In this document: positions 24,054 through 33,449 of the stretch, one piece after another | Numbering within the stretch: position 1 is the first letter of the stretch | Layout: each line of letters opens with the position of its first letter | Origin: Tritrichomonas musculus | Taxonomy: Eukaryota > Parabasalia > Tritrichomonadida > Tritrichomonadidae | DNA: 64,000 nucleotides | Direction of reading: 5' to 3' | NCBI GenBank assembly: GCA_039105265.1 | Contig: JAPFFF010000072.1 | Span: 1-64,000, forward strand | Made by a program: the position numbers and the translations under genes | Notes under the pieces: generated by a model | The model's database searches: none | Told to the model about the DNA's origin: nothing | What the model saw: the letters and a program-made list of their open reading frames with translations, nothing else

Positions 24054-24211
24054 AAAATCGGCTCGAATTATTTTACAGTACAGTAACAAAAATGGAAAAT
24101 GATTCAAAAAAAGGAGAATCGAGTAAGCAAACCACAAAAAGTCCGATTTTCCTTTTTTTGAATCATTTTCCATTTTTGTTACTGTACTGTAAAATAATTC
24201 GAGCAGATTTT
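24054..24211. repeat. 62-bp near-perfect inverted repeat, 34-base loop
   Basis: Arms 24054-24115 and 24150-24211 are reverse complements with one mismatch, and a weaker match continues into the loop. A separate direct repeat, AAGCAAACCACAAA, occurs at about 24021 and again in the loop near 24125. DNA or RNA from here could form a long hairpin. It may be a palindromic mobile-element end or a small-RNA precursor; nothing in the sequence decides between these. Confidence 0.9.
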
Positions 24212-24519
24212 AATAGACCTCGATTCCTATGCCAAAAAATATAAAATATAAAAATTTTGAATACAATCAAAACAAAATAATTCTCCATTATTTATTTATA
24301 ATTAAAATATATTAGTTTATAAATATTTTAAATATATATTTTATAATATAAATAAAAAATAAATTTCATAAAATAATTTATATTTACTAAGATAAATAAT
24401 AATGATCAATTTTCGATACTATTGAAATTATTTAAAATAAGCATTGAATAATTGAAAAAATTGAGAATTTTTTGTTCAGAATTTTGAAGGACAATCACGT
24501 TTACTTATTTTATAAAAAA

Positions 24520-26175
24520 ATGGAAAATATGGACATGGGAGCCTTTCAAAGGCTTATTGCTCAAATGCAGAATCAATATGCCAATCCAAAAGAGGAAGAC
24601 TATCCTCAATATCGTTTACCAACTTTTATTTTTTCAGAACGAAGTTTTCATGCCTTAGACGGAGAACTTGATCCAGCAAAAGAGCGTGCTTTTACCATAG
24701 CCAACAAAGTACCCTCCGCAATTGAGAGTGGTAATTTTGCAGATGCCAACAAAATGGCATATCAAGCTTATCAACTTGATCCTTTATGTGTTGATGCGTG
24801 GCGTTCCATGGTTAAAGTACTCAATGAATATTCTGATGGTGATACTATTATTTCAGCAACTCGTGAACTACTATATTTCTCTCGCAGATTTTACCAAGAA
24901 GAATTCCATCAAAATGGAATGTTTTATTCAATTTCCACAACTCGTCCTTACATGCGTATTCTTACGGATCTTGCCGAAATAGCCACAGTTAGTTCCCAAA
25001 TTGACGTAGCCACCTACTGTTACGAAGAAATGGTCCGTCTTAATCACCATGATAATACAGGAGCCAGAGATCCCCTTCTTTGCTGTTATGTTAAGCTCAT
25101 TGGACGAGCCCGACGTTATCCTAACAGCACCCGTCCTATTCGTACCATTAACCATGCCAGACAATTGATAAAATGCTGTTTTGACGACGAAAGCAACACC
25201 GACCATTGTCCACTTTTTGAGAAGGACAATTTATGTGTTCGTTGGGCGGAGCTTTGCTTCATGTTTGCCGAAAAAGGCAACTGGAAGAAAGTTGCACGTC
25301 GTGAGCACCAAAAAAATGACTTAATTTTTCAGCTCATTTTCGACGAGGTTACAAATGAAGAGATTCCAGCGGCAGCGCCCGACATGCCCGCCGACAGCTT
25401 CCTTGTCGGGAGCAAGAGTGATGATGTTCGTGCAAGGGGAGGCTGGATCAAAGAGGCCCTTCTTGACTGGCCCGATTTTGTCATTGAATTATACAGGTTA
25501 TTGAGAGGAAAAGTGACACCTCAATTTGAGGCAAAAGTGAGGTCAATTGCACCAATACCTGAAGAAGAAGCGAGATCTGAATTCAAAGCGCAAATGAAGA
25601 AGCTTGGTGAAGAGTTCCTCGATAAAGGAAGAGATAATTTAAGGTCAAAACAATTTGACCAAGCAATCTTTAATTTCACCTTGGCAAAAAGGAGTTATTA
25701 TGAAACTTCACAACCGTCAAGAAGACTCTATTTGCACCAGCCTTTCGCCATCATTTCAAATAGAGCAACCGCTGCCTACTTTTTGAGAAAGTGGAACTTT
25801 TTGAGAATAGATTTGAGATTCACTTTGAAAATGAAGCCAGACCACGAAAAATCATACGCAAAGCTGCCAAAGTTGGCAGACGCTTACAAGGCAAAGCAGC
25901 TCGTTGATGAATTCAAGCAGATTGCCCAGATGGTCGAGAGAAAGGAGGTAAACACAGAGGAAGAGTGGAAGTCGCTCGCAAATAGAGCGATCGGGCTCAC
26001 GTCAATGACAGCACTCGCTTTCGCTGCTGTGGACAAGCTCACCGAGGAAATGAAAGAAGAGCTCATTAGAGTCGGAATTGAGGACTGCTACACAACCGTT
26101 AACGTGGATTTGGTTCACCCTCTTCTGCCTTGGCTCACAGTTGATGACTTGGAGAAGCCAATTCCTAATGTATAA
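24520..26175 (+). CDS. TPR-like helical repeat protein
   Basis: The protein has about 551 residues from the first ATG (24520); the open frame continues upstream only to a TTG at 24472. It is rich in paired helices with TPR-like spacing, for example ANKMAYQAYQLDPLCVDAW near the N-terminus, VATYCYEEMVRLNHHDNTGA in the middle, and a second block (LRSKQFDQAIFNFTLAKRS ... NRATAAYFLRKWN) near residues 380-450. The arrangement, including NHHDNTGARDPLL, recalls ST7-like TPR proteins. No signal peptide or membrane segment is evident, so a cytosolic scaffold is likely. Codon use is noticeably richer in G/C than the flanks, as in other real genes here. The specific partner or pathway is unknown. Confidence 0.75.
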   Translation: MENMDMGAFQRLIAQMQNQYANPKEEDYPQYRLPTFIFSERSFHALDGELDPAKERAFTIANKVPSAIESGNFADANKMAYQAYQLDPLCVDAWRSMVKVLNEYSDGDTIISATRELLYFSRRFYQEEFHQNGMFYSISTTRPYMRILTDLAEIATVSSQIDVATYCYEEMVRLNHHDNTGARDPLLCCYVKLIGRARRYPNSTRPIRTINHARQLIKCCFDDESNTDHCPLFEKDNLCVRWAELCFMFAEKGNWKKVARREHQKNDLIFQLIFDEVTNEEIPAAAPDMPADSFLVGSKSDDVRARGGWIKEALLDWPDFVIELYRLLRGKVTPQFEAKVRSIAPIPEEEARSEFKAQMKKLGEEFLDKGRDNLRSKQFDQAIFNFTLAKRSYYETSQPSRRLYLHQPFAIISNRATAAYFLRKWNFLRIDLRFTLKMKPDHEKSYAKLPKLADAYKAKQLVDEFKQIAQMVERKEVNTEEEWKSLANRAIGLTSMTALAFAAVDKLTEEMKEELIRVGIEDCYTTVNVDLVHPLLPWLTVDDLEKPIPNV

Positions 26176-26485
26176 GTTTATATGTCTAACTTTTATATTT
26201 GATAAGCCGCATTAAACAAAACGTTCTTATATTCAACTTTTCTTATTTGTCTTATATCTTTTTTATGCTCTGCAAGAACTAAGGTAATCTGGACTTATTT
26301 GTTACTCAATCCAATTACTATGAGTTTCAATAAAAAAAAATTTAGCAAATTCAGCAATATGAAAAGAAAAAATGATTAAGAAGAATTCTATAAATCACAG
26401 ATGATTTTTTTCTCAAAAATCTTATTCTCCCAATTCTTGGTATCGTTTCATAACATTTATACAAGCATTAATTTAATAGTTTCAT
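26176..26485. other. Short AT-rich gap between convergent genes
   Basis: Downstream regions of the TPR gene and of the broken RibD-like gene meet here. I see no further feature. Confidence 0.5.
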
Positions 26486-27168
26486 TTATTTATGAACTTT
26501 ATATCTAGTGAATAAATAACCATATTCAAGATTTTGGTAATCAATAAATTCCAACGTTTGTCCTTGTGCTGGTAAATCATATTTATCGCCTGGACTTTCA
26601 AAAATAGATGGTTGACCTGATTTGCCATCAAATGATCGTACAATTATTAGTGCAATTTCATCAATTAATTTTTTTCTTCAGAAATATTCTATTCAAAATT
26701 CCTCCGCCTTCAAGTAAGATTCGTTTTTCTATATCTCGACCATCCGATCCTGCAAAAACATATGAAACATTTGAATCTCGTAAATATTTGCGATAACAAT
26801 CTGATACTTTTTCTGAAAGAATTGCAGTATAATCTGCGTCCTTGGTAAGCTTTTCATCATATATTGAAACTCCTTTAGAATCAATGATAACTGTATAAAT
26901 GCTTTTTGAGTTTCTCTTTCCTTTAAAAGGTTCAAATTGTGAAGCAGGAACTTTATGTGAATCAATATCATAAATTTTTTGACAAAAGTCACTATAATAT
27001 GTAGTACTGCCAAAAAGCCTGCTACATGGAACCGATCTTTAAATATTCATTAATCATGTAATCGTCAGCAATATTATAAAATGATTTAGAATAACGTTCT
27101 ATCCTAAGTCTTCCATCAATAGATGATTCCATGTAGCATATTATGTATGGGTGCGAATTATGAGTCAT
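26486..27168 (-). pseudogene. RibD C-terminal/DHFR-fold reductase-like, two frameshifts
   Basis: Three overlapping minus-strand frames rebuild one protein family. The first, from ATG 27168, reads PYIICYMESSIDGRL, matching the N-terminal strand and SxDG motif of RibD-C reductases, and runs to a TAG near 27025. The second reads SRLFGSTTYYSDF and later SNVSYVFAG and RILLEGGGILNRIF; the GGG loop is the family's nucleotide-binding turn. The third reads LIDEIALIIVRSFDGKSGQPSIF and ends LFTRYKVHK. Shifts lie near 27025 and in the T7 run near 26671. These enzymes reduce pyrimidine/pterin-like substrates with NAD(P)H. Homologues are mainly bacterial, so lateral origin is plausible. Either a pseudogene or an assembly with two indels. 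Confidence 0.78.
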
Positions 27169-27495
27169 AATTTTTTGTGTGAAATCAAATTGAGTTGATT
27201 TAAATCTTCTGAATTTTTAATGCTCAATCTGAAATACTAATCAACATTCTAATTTCACTTCCAATATCAATTTTGTTTATGAAATTAAAAAAGTATTAAA
27301 CAATGAGGTTCTTTAAAATAGATTTATGTTAAACAACTCTAGAATTATGACTTTTTGAATGTAATTTCGAGTGGCTGACATTATTTAAATAGAAAATGAA
27401 AAAAAAAAAAAAAAAAAAAAAAAAATATTTCATGATGTTGTTACAATCTGTCCAAAAAAAAATTAAGAAGCTTTATATATTTTTAATATAATGTA
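27169..27495. other. Intergenic, with a long poly-A tract
   Basis: AT-rich spacer containing a run of about 27 A at 27399-27425. No gene seen. Confidence 0.7.
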
Positions 27496-28515
27496 TTACA
27501 TAAATTTGATTTCATTTAGGTTTGCTAATGGGCGTAAGCTGGTATTCGGCACAATTTGTTCAACATCAACAGTTCCATCAGTTCTGATGATAGCAACTGC
27601 ACTTCCATTCGATCCTCCACAATAATTAGGCGCACTAAAAACGGTCAAAATTCCACCTTCCCTTCCAAAAGGCCAATCATAACCGTTAACCGCCATTTCA
27701 TGTCCACGAATGACCAAGCAAAAATTCAAGCTTTTTTTGAAGTCATTCAAAATCTTCCTCCCGAATGTGTGGCCAAGCTGTCGCGGGCTCATGCCTTGTG
27801 TCTGGATGTTTGGGTCAGGATCGTTCCACAAAAAGTCTGCTGAAACAGAGCCGTTTAAAAATAAAGAACTTTTTGAATAAACTTTTTCAATACGAAGTAA
27901 TTCACGTCTACTACTTATGAATCCAGTGACTCCTCCGTGAACACAGAAAATGTTATCGTTTATAATGGCACATAATGGTAAGAATTTGTATGTTTTTGTC
28001 ACTTTTTTGTAAAAATCTGCTCCTTTATTTTTAATCTTGCCGTTAATTGTTTGTTTTATTCTGTTGAAACACTCTTTTTTGAATCCATACTGTTCATTTA
28101 TATAGCGAAATTCATGATTCCCTCGTATTAAGTATATGTTATCAGGGTATAAACATTTATATGAATATAATAACATAATTACTTCGCAACTATTTGCTCC
28201 TCTGTCAACATAATCTCCTAAAAATAAATATGGAGTGGTTTCTGGAGTTCCTTTCTTTTCAAAAATTTGTAGAAGAGACTCAAGTGAGCCATGAAGATCC
28301 CCAACAATTACAAAATCAGAAATTTTAGATTTTGCATCAATTTGCAAAGTTGTTGGTTCCTTTTTAAATATATTCATCGCTGTACTTATAACTTCAAAAC
28401 TTGAATTAATATCAAACGTTACTTCTGAACAAGTTTTAGGGTTTGATAAATCAAAGCTACTAGTAATACTGGATATAAATTCCTCAATTGATAAATCTTT
28501 TTTGGCTGTGCACAT
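27496..28515 (-). CDS. PP1-like serine/threonine protein phosphatase
   Basis: A 339-residue PPP-family catalytic protein that hydrolyses phosphoserine/phosphothreonine with a two-metal centre. Metal-binding motifs are in place: GDLHG (72-76), GDYVDRG (100-106) and RGNHE (131-135). The later INDNIFCVHGG supplies the histidine after the third motif, and VIRGHEM the usual RAH/RGH block. SAPNYCGGSNGSAV matches the C-terminal PPP signature. The first 60 residues are extra relative to the core and have no motif I recognise. Many protists have large, diverged families of such phosphatases, so the exact substrate cannot be predicted. ATG at 28515 with an AT-rich leader; single intact frame. Confidence 0.92.
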   Translation of the reverse strand: MCTAKKDLSIEEFISSITSSFDLSNPKTCSEVTFDINSSFEVISTAMNIFKKEPTTLQIDAKSKISDFVIVGDLHGSLESLLQIFEKKGTPETTPYLFLGDYVDRGANSCEVIMLLYSYKCLYPDNIYLIRGNHEFRYINEQYGFKKECFNRIKQTINGKIKNKGADFYKKVTKTYKFLPLCAIINDNIFCVHGGVTGFISSRRELLRIEKVYSKSSLFLNGSVSADFLWNDPDPNIQTQGMSPRQLGHTFGRKILNDFKKSLNFCLVIRGHEMAVNGYDWPFGREGGILTVFSAPNYCGGSNGSAVAIIRTDGTVDVEQIVPNTSLRPLANLNEIKFM

Positions 28516-28736
28516 TGTTCAAAATAAAAATTTATTCTTTTTGGTAAAAAGTAACCATATTTGAAAGGTTTAGAATCTTTCAAAAAAATTCAATCGAAAA
28601 ATTTTTGACAAGAATTTTTCAGAGAAAAAAAAGCTTTTAAGGTTCAATTGGTGCATTCTTTATATGCAAAATGTATGATTTAAATTTAATGATCCATAGA
28701 AGATAGGTCAGCAAGAATAACGTGTTGAATTTATGT

Positions 28737-28741
28737 AATCA
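28737..28741. repeat. Target-site duplication, left (AATCA)
   Basis: Five bases directly before the left terminal inverted repeat, matched by the same five bases after the right one (48457-48461). Mavericks are known to make 5-6 bp duplications. Confidence 0.8.
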
Positions 28742-28994
28742 CATCAATAGTATTTGGAGTGATGTCTGGCTTACAGCCAAACATCCCTCCAAACCCCGTA
28801 GCCCATTCATTTTTTCGTCACAGTTGTAAAATTCGCGTTTTTGGATAACTTCCCAGATACTCTACTGCCCGCACTATGCTTTCGTTAAAAACACCTGTTT
28901 TTTATTAACAACGAACTTTTCACTCAGGACATTTACGTTTCATTCAATTTCACGACAACATCATTTTTTGTCACTTCAATGTCGCCGTCTATTT
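28742..28994. repeat. Maverick left terminal inverted repeat, 253 bp
   Basis: Reverse complement of 48204-48456. It begins CATCAATAGTATTTGGAG, and similarity ends after GTCTATTT. Both arms have the same length and I saw no mismatch, which suggests a recent insertion. Confidence 0.95.
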
Positions 28995-29011
28995 TATACG
29001 GAAAAAAATTA

Positions 29012-29662
29012 TCAATCAGTTTGTTCTGTTAGGTATGATATAAGGTATATAATATTGTCGTAACTGGTATTCTCTCCTGCTAACTCTAATAGCCTTTTAA
29101 CTTCATTTAGCCATTTTTGACTGACACTAACAAGGCTGTTTTGTTGGTACGCATATGTACCGTTTTTATCCCATGCAAGTTTCTTTAGTTCATGCATGGC
29201 ATTACAATGCTCTTTTGTGTCATTTTTATGCTTTTCTTCTTGCTCTTTCTTTTCCCTTTCGAATTCTTTCTTCCTATCTTTTCTGGCCTGCTTAAGCTTT
29301 TCTATCATCTCCTTTGCACCTCCAGTAAGATTACATTCAAGATAATTCATCACGTTACATTCTTGTCCGTAACCGCGGTTACACACATAATTAGTTTTTG
29401 TTTCACAGAGGTATTTATATAGCACCTTTCTTATCTCTTCTATCTCTTCATCTATCTTCATTATTATCTCTCTATGGCCTATCTGGCATCTCTTGTATAT
29501 ATCTAAGTACCTTTCATGTCTAACGTATTCACATACATAATAGCTATATTCGAATGGTAAGTAATTGGGTGATGAGAGGAACAATAAATAATCGTATGAA
29601 AGTTCCTTTAATGGTTTTGCTTGAATAAACTTTTCTGATTGGCTTGTTGTGGCTGTTGACAT
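29012..29662 (-). CDS. Maverick coiled-coil protein, unknown function
   Basis: A 216-residue protein, the first gene inside the left inverted repeat, transcribed toward the terminus. A charged helix at about residues 110-150 (EKLKQARKDRKKEFEREKK) predicts a coiled coil. The N-terminal third is tyrosine-rich (LPFEYSYYVCEYVRHERYLD). Five cysteines are scattered with no clear zinc pattern. The leader has GGGTAAAAGGG about 24 bases before the ATG, the motif shared by other genes of this element, which supports this start. I do not recognise the family. Confidence 0.75.
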   Translation of the reverse strand: MSTATTSQSEKFIQAKPLKELSYDYLLFLSSPNYLPFEYSYYVCEYVRHERYLDIYKRCQIGHREIIMKIDEEIEEIRKVLYKYLCETKTNYVCNRGYGQECNVMNYLECNLTGGAKEMIEKLKQARKDRKKEFEREKKEQEEKHKNDTKEHCNAMHELKKLAWDKNGTYAYQQNSLVSVSQKWLNEVKRLLELAGENTSYDNIIYLISYLTEQTD

Positions 29663-29987
29663 TTTCTGTAGTGCTCCCTTTTACCCAAGTAAAAATAAAT
29701 TATTCGTGTTTGAGATATAGCGTTTTTCTGGCGCATACATTACTAACATTCACATATCACTTCCTAGCCATTCATGCTATTTCTATACGCTACTTTTCTG
29801 TTTCTTTACTGAGATATATACAAAGCAAATCCATCGAGGAAAGCGTTAATCTGTTTGGACATGATAGTGAGCGGAGCGCAGCGCAGCGAGCGGTTTTGTC
29901 TGCAGGACAAAAATCATTCCAAATATTAATGTTGCTCGAATAATTTCCTTTTGCCGCCAGGGATAATTGCATTTTCGTTACAGGAAA
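29663..29987. promoter_or_regulatory. Divergent intergenic region with GC-rich word
   Basis: About 325 bases between two divergent Maverick genes. It holds the leader motif of the minus-strand gene and, at 29868-29893, a GC-rich run of GAGCG/GCAGCGAGCG words unlike the surroundings. Similar GC-rich words occur elsewhere in the element. Confidence 0.5.
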
Positions 29988-31433
29988 ATGTCACTGTTCA
30001 ATAAAATAAAATCTCTAGGGTCTGAAACAGTAACGAGAATACTGAGATACATAAGAGAACACGTTTCGGTATATATGGATGACTATGCAGGAGATGTCAG
30101 GGAATCAACTAGGTACCTCGAAAATGTGAAGCGAGTAAGAGACTTCTTAGCTACATACAACTTCAATAGTGATGAAGTAACGACAAACAATATATTTGAT
30201 TTTCTGTATAACTTAGTAGAAGAAACATTCGAGGATGTAATAAAGCCAACAACGCCTAATCAGAGAAGCGGTGTTGTTCCATTCAACATATCGTCAGATT
30301 CCGACGATGATGAAAATGTAAACACCGAAAATAATATTTTATCGGGTGATAAAAGGCAAACGCAAATGGACCAACCACAACAAAGACAACATCCACTCTT
30401 TCTCACTACCGACCGCATGAATGAATTCAGACAGGGTTTAGAAGAAACAGGTGTTGACCATAGAGACTTGAATGACAGTATTGACGCTATTAACTACTTT
30501 AGGCAACATCCAATACCACGTAGAGTGAAACCAAAAAAGCAACCATATGGAGCCGAAATGGAAAGAATCGCTCCAGCCGTTCTTAGTGGCAAACAGGACA
30601 TCAGGAGAATCAACAATGCACAAAGTCTTGTAGGAGCACAAAGATGGGTAGATAAACATGGATTTAGCGATATCTATCATGTAACCGGTGACGATGAAGA
30701 TGGAGATGGAATAGCAGATGTTATTGTTAGGGAAAGAGAAACAAATAGACCCATCATAGTTAACGGTTATACTACCGTCGACAGCACATATCCATATAGA
30801 TATAAATATTACTCTGCTTACCCAACAGAAGATGAAAGAAAAGAATATGGTAAGGGATTCAAAGGCTTCGTTAATGATATGTACAACCCTGAATATGATG
30901 AGAGAGGTGTTAGACTATTACGTAATAGAAATGAACAAGGCGCGCAATTCGCAGCCGCAGTTGAACATGCAGGTTACACTAAAGTATTACAACCACACAA
31001 CAAAACGGTCTTCCAGGTATTTACAAGTAAAATCATTAATCCAATTTATAAAGGCTTCAAATCAGTCCATAATGGAACATATCCAGGTAATAAGAAACTG
31101 GCTAAAGTTGCATCTAACGTCTGGGAGAAAGCATTTGTAGCAACAGCAATGGTAAGAGTATACGGGGAAGAGGTGCTTAGGGTTGATGAAGGAATGTGGA
31201 AGAAATTGAAGTCAAAGAGAGAAGTAAGAGCAGCCACAGATGCATTTGCAAGCCCATATCTTACAGGTAATGTCTGGGAGAAAATCATTTCTTTCATTCC
31301 TGTCTATATTGAAGCAGAAGGGTTCAATATGTCGCCAACAGAAGTAGTTCAGTTTACCAATGCATTCAGAAGAGTAGCAGGTATGCAAGAAGAGAGACTA
31401 CCAGGTAATCAACCAGAAGCAGCACCACAGTAA
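29988..31433 (+). CDS. Maverick structural-type protein with DxDGDG loop, unknown
   Basis: About 481 residues from the ATG at 29988; the open frame upstream offers only a TTG at 29967. The N-terminal 100 residues are helical, followed by an acidic, glutamine-rich linker (SDSDDDENVNTEN, QPQQRQHP). A DDEDGDGIADVIV loop near residue 235 resembles a calcium-type DxDxDG turn. It is followed by RPIIVNGYTTV and TYPYRYKYYSAYPT, a block I associate with virion-type proteins of large DNA viruses and Polinton relatives. The C-terminal half is helical. The ATG follows ACAGGAAAATG, a variant of the element's start motif. It sits just upstream of the packaging ATPase on the same strand with a 35-base gap, so a packaging or core role is plausible but inferred. 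Confidence 0.75.
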   Translation: MSLFNKIKSLGSETVTRILRYIREHVSVYMDDYAGDVRESTRYLENVKRVRDFLATYNFNSDEVTTNNIFDFLYNLVEETFEDVIKPTTPNQRSGVVPFNISSDSDDDENVNTENNILSGDKRQTQMDQPQQRQHPLFLTTDRMNEFRQGLEETGVDHRDLNDSIDAINYFRQHPIPRRVKPKKQPYGAEMERIAPAVLSGKQDIRRINNAQSLVGAQRWVDKHGFSDIYHVTGDDEDGDGIADVIVRERETNRPIIVNGYTTVDSTYPYRYKYYSAYPTEDERKEYGKGFKGFVNDMYNPEYDERGVRLLRNRNEQGAQFAAAVEHAGYTKVLQPHNKTVFQVFTSKIINPIYKGFKSVHNGTYPGNKKLAKVASNVWEKAFVATAMVRVYGEEVLRVDEGMWKKLKSKREVRAATDAFASPYLTGNVWEKIISFIPVYIEAEGFNMSPTEVVQFTNAFRRVAGMQEERLPGNQPEAAPQ

Positions 31434-31468
31434 AAATAAGGCAATATTTATTTTTATATCAGGGTAAA

Positions 31469-32578
31469 ATGAATGATAACGATTACGCCTCTAGTGATGA
31501 TATATACGGTAATAAAGCATTTGCTGAATACGACTTTGATTCAGATAATGATAACAATAGTGCACGCTCCGAAGGATATTTAACTGATAACACCAAGAAA
31601 AAGAAACGAAAGCCAGTATTGCACCGACCAGGAATCAATAAAGAATATAAAAGGATGGGCGGTATAAATCAATACAGGCAATACATAAACGACTATATAG
31701 ATAAGGCAATGCAAGGGCTTGTGTCTATGGATGACTTCGACAGCAGAATTAATCTGAACGAAATAAATAACATCGTAGCGAATACACTAAAGGACCATCA
31801 AGAAGAAATGTCAGGTGCATTCATTGCTCCCATCCATCCATCGGTAAATATTAAATACAATTCCGTTAATGTTATCGTAGGTAAACAGAATATGGGTAAG
31901 ACAGTAATTGCCCTACAGGAAATCATTAAGATATCTCTTTTATACACACATCATTTGCTCGTTTATGTCACTAAAGATGGAGAAGAAAATGACCGTAGCT
32001 GGAGAGCATTAAGAGACCTTTTCAGCCCAACATTGCCTTACGTAACAATTGCTGAGGCCGATGCAGAGAATTACATCAGGAATCTTATCGGAGCGAAAAA
32101 CTTATACTATAAGATAAAGCATGGGGAAACTACAGAGCAGCAGGAAGGTGAACGAATACAGCAAATGAAAGAGCTCCTTCATGTGAATAATTATTCAGCA
32201 GAATTCTTGCATACTCTTGTGCTCTTCGATGATATCAGTAACAGCAAGTTATTCTCCAACGAGGAATCCTTTTTCAGCCAAGCAATAAAGCGGTGCAGGC
32301 ATACGAACATGTCTTATTTCTTGTTGATTCAGGGATGGAAAGGATTGAAACCACATGTGAAGAATGAGATTACATCATTGTTCATCTTTCCTTGCTTCAA
32401 CGACCAACAGTTAAGGTATATATATTCACAGGCCGCATCGAATCTATCATGGGAAGACTTTAATTACTATTACAAGCTAATGGTAGACTATAAAAGGAGA
32501 CATCCAGATTCCTATCCGGCTCTTTGTGTGCAGGTAACAGACGGTGGAGAAACAAACATTATAGGAGGACAAAAATAA
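31469..32578 (+). CDS. Maverick genome-packaging ATPase (FtsK/HerA type)
   Basis: A 369-residue P-loop ATPase that would drive DNA into a capsid. Walker A is GKQNMGKT at 138-145, preceded by a beta-strand (VNVIV). Walker B is LVLFDD at 250-255. A sensor-type polar residue segment (YFLLIQGWKG) follows, as in A32-like packaging ATPases. The first 60 residues are acidic then basic and probably disordered (DNDNNSARSEGYL, KKKKRKP). The extreme C-terminus reads IIGGQK, which fits the adenain cleavage pattern (M/I/L)xGG-x. The start is set by GGGTAAAATG immediately at the ATG. Intact. Confidence 0.93.
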   Translation: MNDNDYASSDDIYGNKAFAEYDFDSDNDNNSARSEGYLTDNTKKKKRKPVLHRPGINKEYKRMGGINQYRQYINDYIDKAMQGLVSMDDFDSRINLNEINNIVANTLKDHQEEMSGAFIAPIHPSVNIKYNSVNVIVGKQNMGKTVIALQEIIKISLLYTHHLLVYVTKDGEENDRSWRALRDLFSPTLPYVTIAEADAENYIRNLIGAKNLYYKIKHGETTEQQEGERIQQMKELLHVNNYSAEFLHTLVLFDDISNSKLFSNEESFFSQAIKRCRHTNMSYFLLIQGWKGLKPHVKNEITSLFIFPCFNDQQLRYIYSQAASNLSWEDFNYYYKLMVDYKRRHPDSYPALCVQVTDGGETNIIGGQK

Positions 32579-32579
32579 C

Positions 32580-32891
32580 TCATTGCTGCTCTCCATTGAC
32601 GACCTTAATGATTTCACCAATAGCTTTCTTTATCTGGTCTATATCGCTCCTCAATTGCTCGATTTGTGTTTCTACATAGTTTTCTTCTTCTGGTTCTTTC
32701 ATCTTCTTCAGCATCAGCACTCCTTTTATCTTCGTTATACGGTATCCTTCTATGTGATACATCTTGTTGAGCTTATGCGTCGTTAATGCATCTACCGATT
32801 CTTTATTTTTGTTGTACCATAAATTGAATTCATCCGGTGAACGAAATTCTTTGTTCGGGTGTGTTATGGGCTCTATTATCTTCAGATTCAT
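32580..32891 (-). CDS. Small Maverick coiled-coil protein, unknown
   Basis: A 103-residue protein convergent with the ATPase gene, its stop one base beyond the ATPase stop. The C-terminal 35 residues form an acidic heptad-like helix (ETQIEQLRSDIDQIKKAIG). The N-terminal part has a short basic block (YRITKIKGVLMLKKMK). The tight packing between neighbours and the regular helix argue for a real gene. No family recognised. Confidence 0.6.
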   Translation of the reverse strand: MNLKIIEPITHPNKEFRSPDEFNLWYNKNKESVDALTTHKLNKMYHIEGYRITKIKGVLMLKKMKEPEEENYVETQIEQLRSDIDQIKKAIGEIIKVVNGEQQ

Positions 32892-32935
32892 GCTATTTAA
32901 TGATGAATAAAAATCTCTATTTTGTTTCGGTTAAA

Positions 32936-33064
32936 ATGAATCTTACTGATTTCTTTCTAGCCTGTTTGACCGTAATTGAATTCGTTAATCTATTATTAAA
33001 GCTATCTGAACTGGCTCCCGACCCGCCTCTCACTGAAGAAATGCGATGCAAACTCTACAGCTAA
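32936..33064 (+). CDS. Small membrane protein, 42 residues
   Basis: The start is chosen at 32936 because GGTTAAAATG, the element's start motif, lies exactly there; an upstream in-frame ATG at 32837 would overlap the opposite gene. The protein is one hydrophobic helix (FFLACLTVIEFVNLLLKL) followed by a short polar tail with two prolines (APDPPLTEEM). A single-pass membrane peptide is the likely form. Function unknown. Confidence 0.6.
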   Translation: MNLTDFFLACLTVIEFVNLLLKLSELAPDPPLTEEMRCKLYS

Positions 33065-33082
33065 CACCCAGGCAAAAATATC

Positions 33083-33364
33083 TTAGTAGTCATTAAGGAA
33101 TGGGTATTGTTCTGTATTCAGTAGCACTTTTCTCTTACCTGCATTGCCGCCAATCATATTTTTACCGCTTAATTTATTGTTGACTTTACCGGCAACATCA
33201 CCAACTTTTCCGATTAAATCTCCAACTGGGCCTCCAATTATGTCTTTAGCTATGGGCGCTACTTTATTGACCAATTCTGCACCTTTCTTCAGTACTGGTA
33301 AGGCCTTTCCGATGATATTCTTTGCCCCTTTAACGATATTCTTGAACCAACTTCCAAACGCCAT
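33083..33364 (-). CDS. Small amphipathic protein, MAFGSWFK family, protein VI-like candidate
   Basis: A 93-residue protein beginning MAFGSWFKNIVKGAKN, the same N-terminus as the gene at 41748-41969. Residues 5-55 are amphipathic and rich in K, G, I and V, similar in character to the membrane-active segment of adenovirus protein VI. Two sites, DIIGG-P and NMIGG-N, fit the adenain cleavage pattern (M/I/L)xGG-x. The conserved C-terminal tail is RKVLLNTEQYPFLNDY. It is divergently transcribed from the capsid gene with 85 bases between. A minor virion or membrane-penetration protein is inferred, not shown. Confidence 0.72.
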   Translation of the reverse strand: MAFGSWFKNIVKGAKNIIGKALPVLKKGAELVNKVAPIAKDIIGGPVGDLIGKVGDVAGKVNNKLSGKNMIGGNAGKRKVLLNTEQYPFLNDY

Positions 33365-33449
33365 CTGTGTGTTTTCATGTGAGATAAAAATCTATATTGC
33401 GCTTTTATTATCCGATAATTTTGTTTTTTATTGATAACCAAAAGAGTAC

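Larger units (their letters stand above)
23107..24519. other. Intergenic region with two hairpin repeats
   Basis: About 1.4 kb of AT-rich DNA between the divergent protease and TPR genes. It contains the inverted repeats listed separately (23301-23387, 24054-24211) and a patch at 23540-23700 dense in GATATC, ATCGAT and GAGATCTC palindromes. An 86-codon frame at 23522-23782 crosses that patch but looks compositional rather than coding. Confidence 0.5.

Noticed and set aside
27399..27425. Poly-A tract as a retrotransposon tail
   Set aside because: No reverse transcriptase, flanking duplication or processed gene lies next to it; host DNA here is full of A/T runs.
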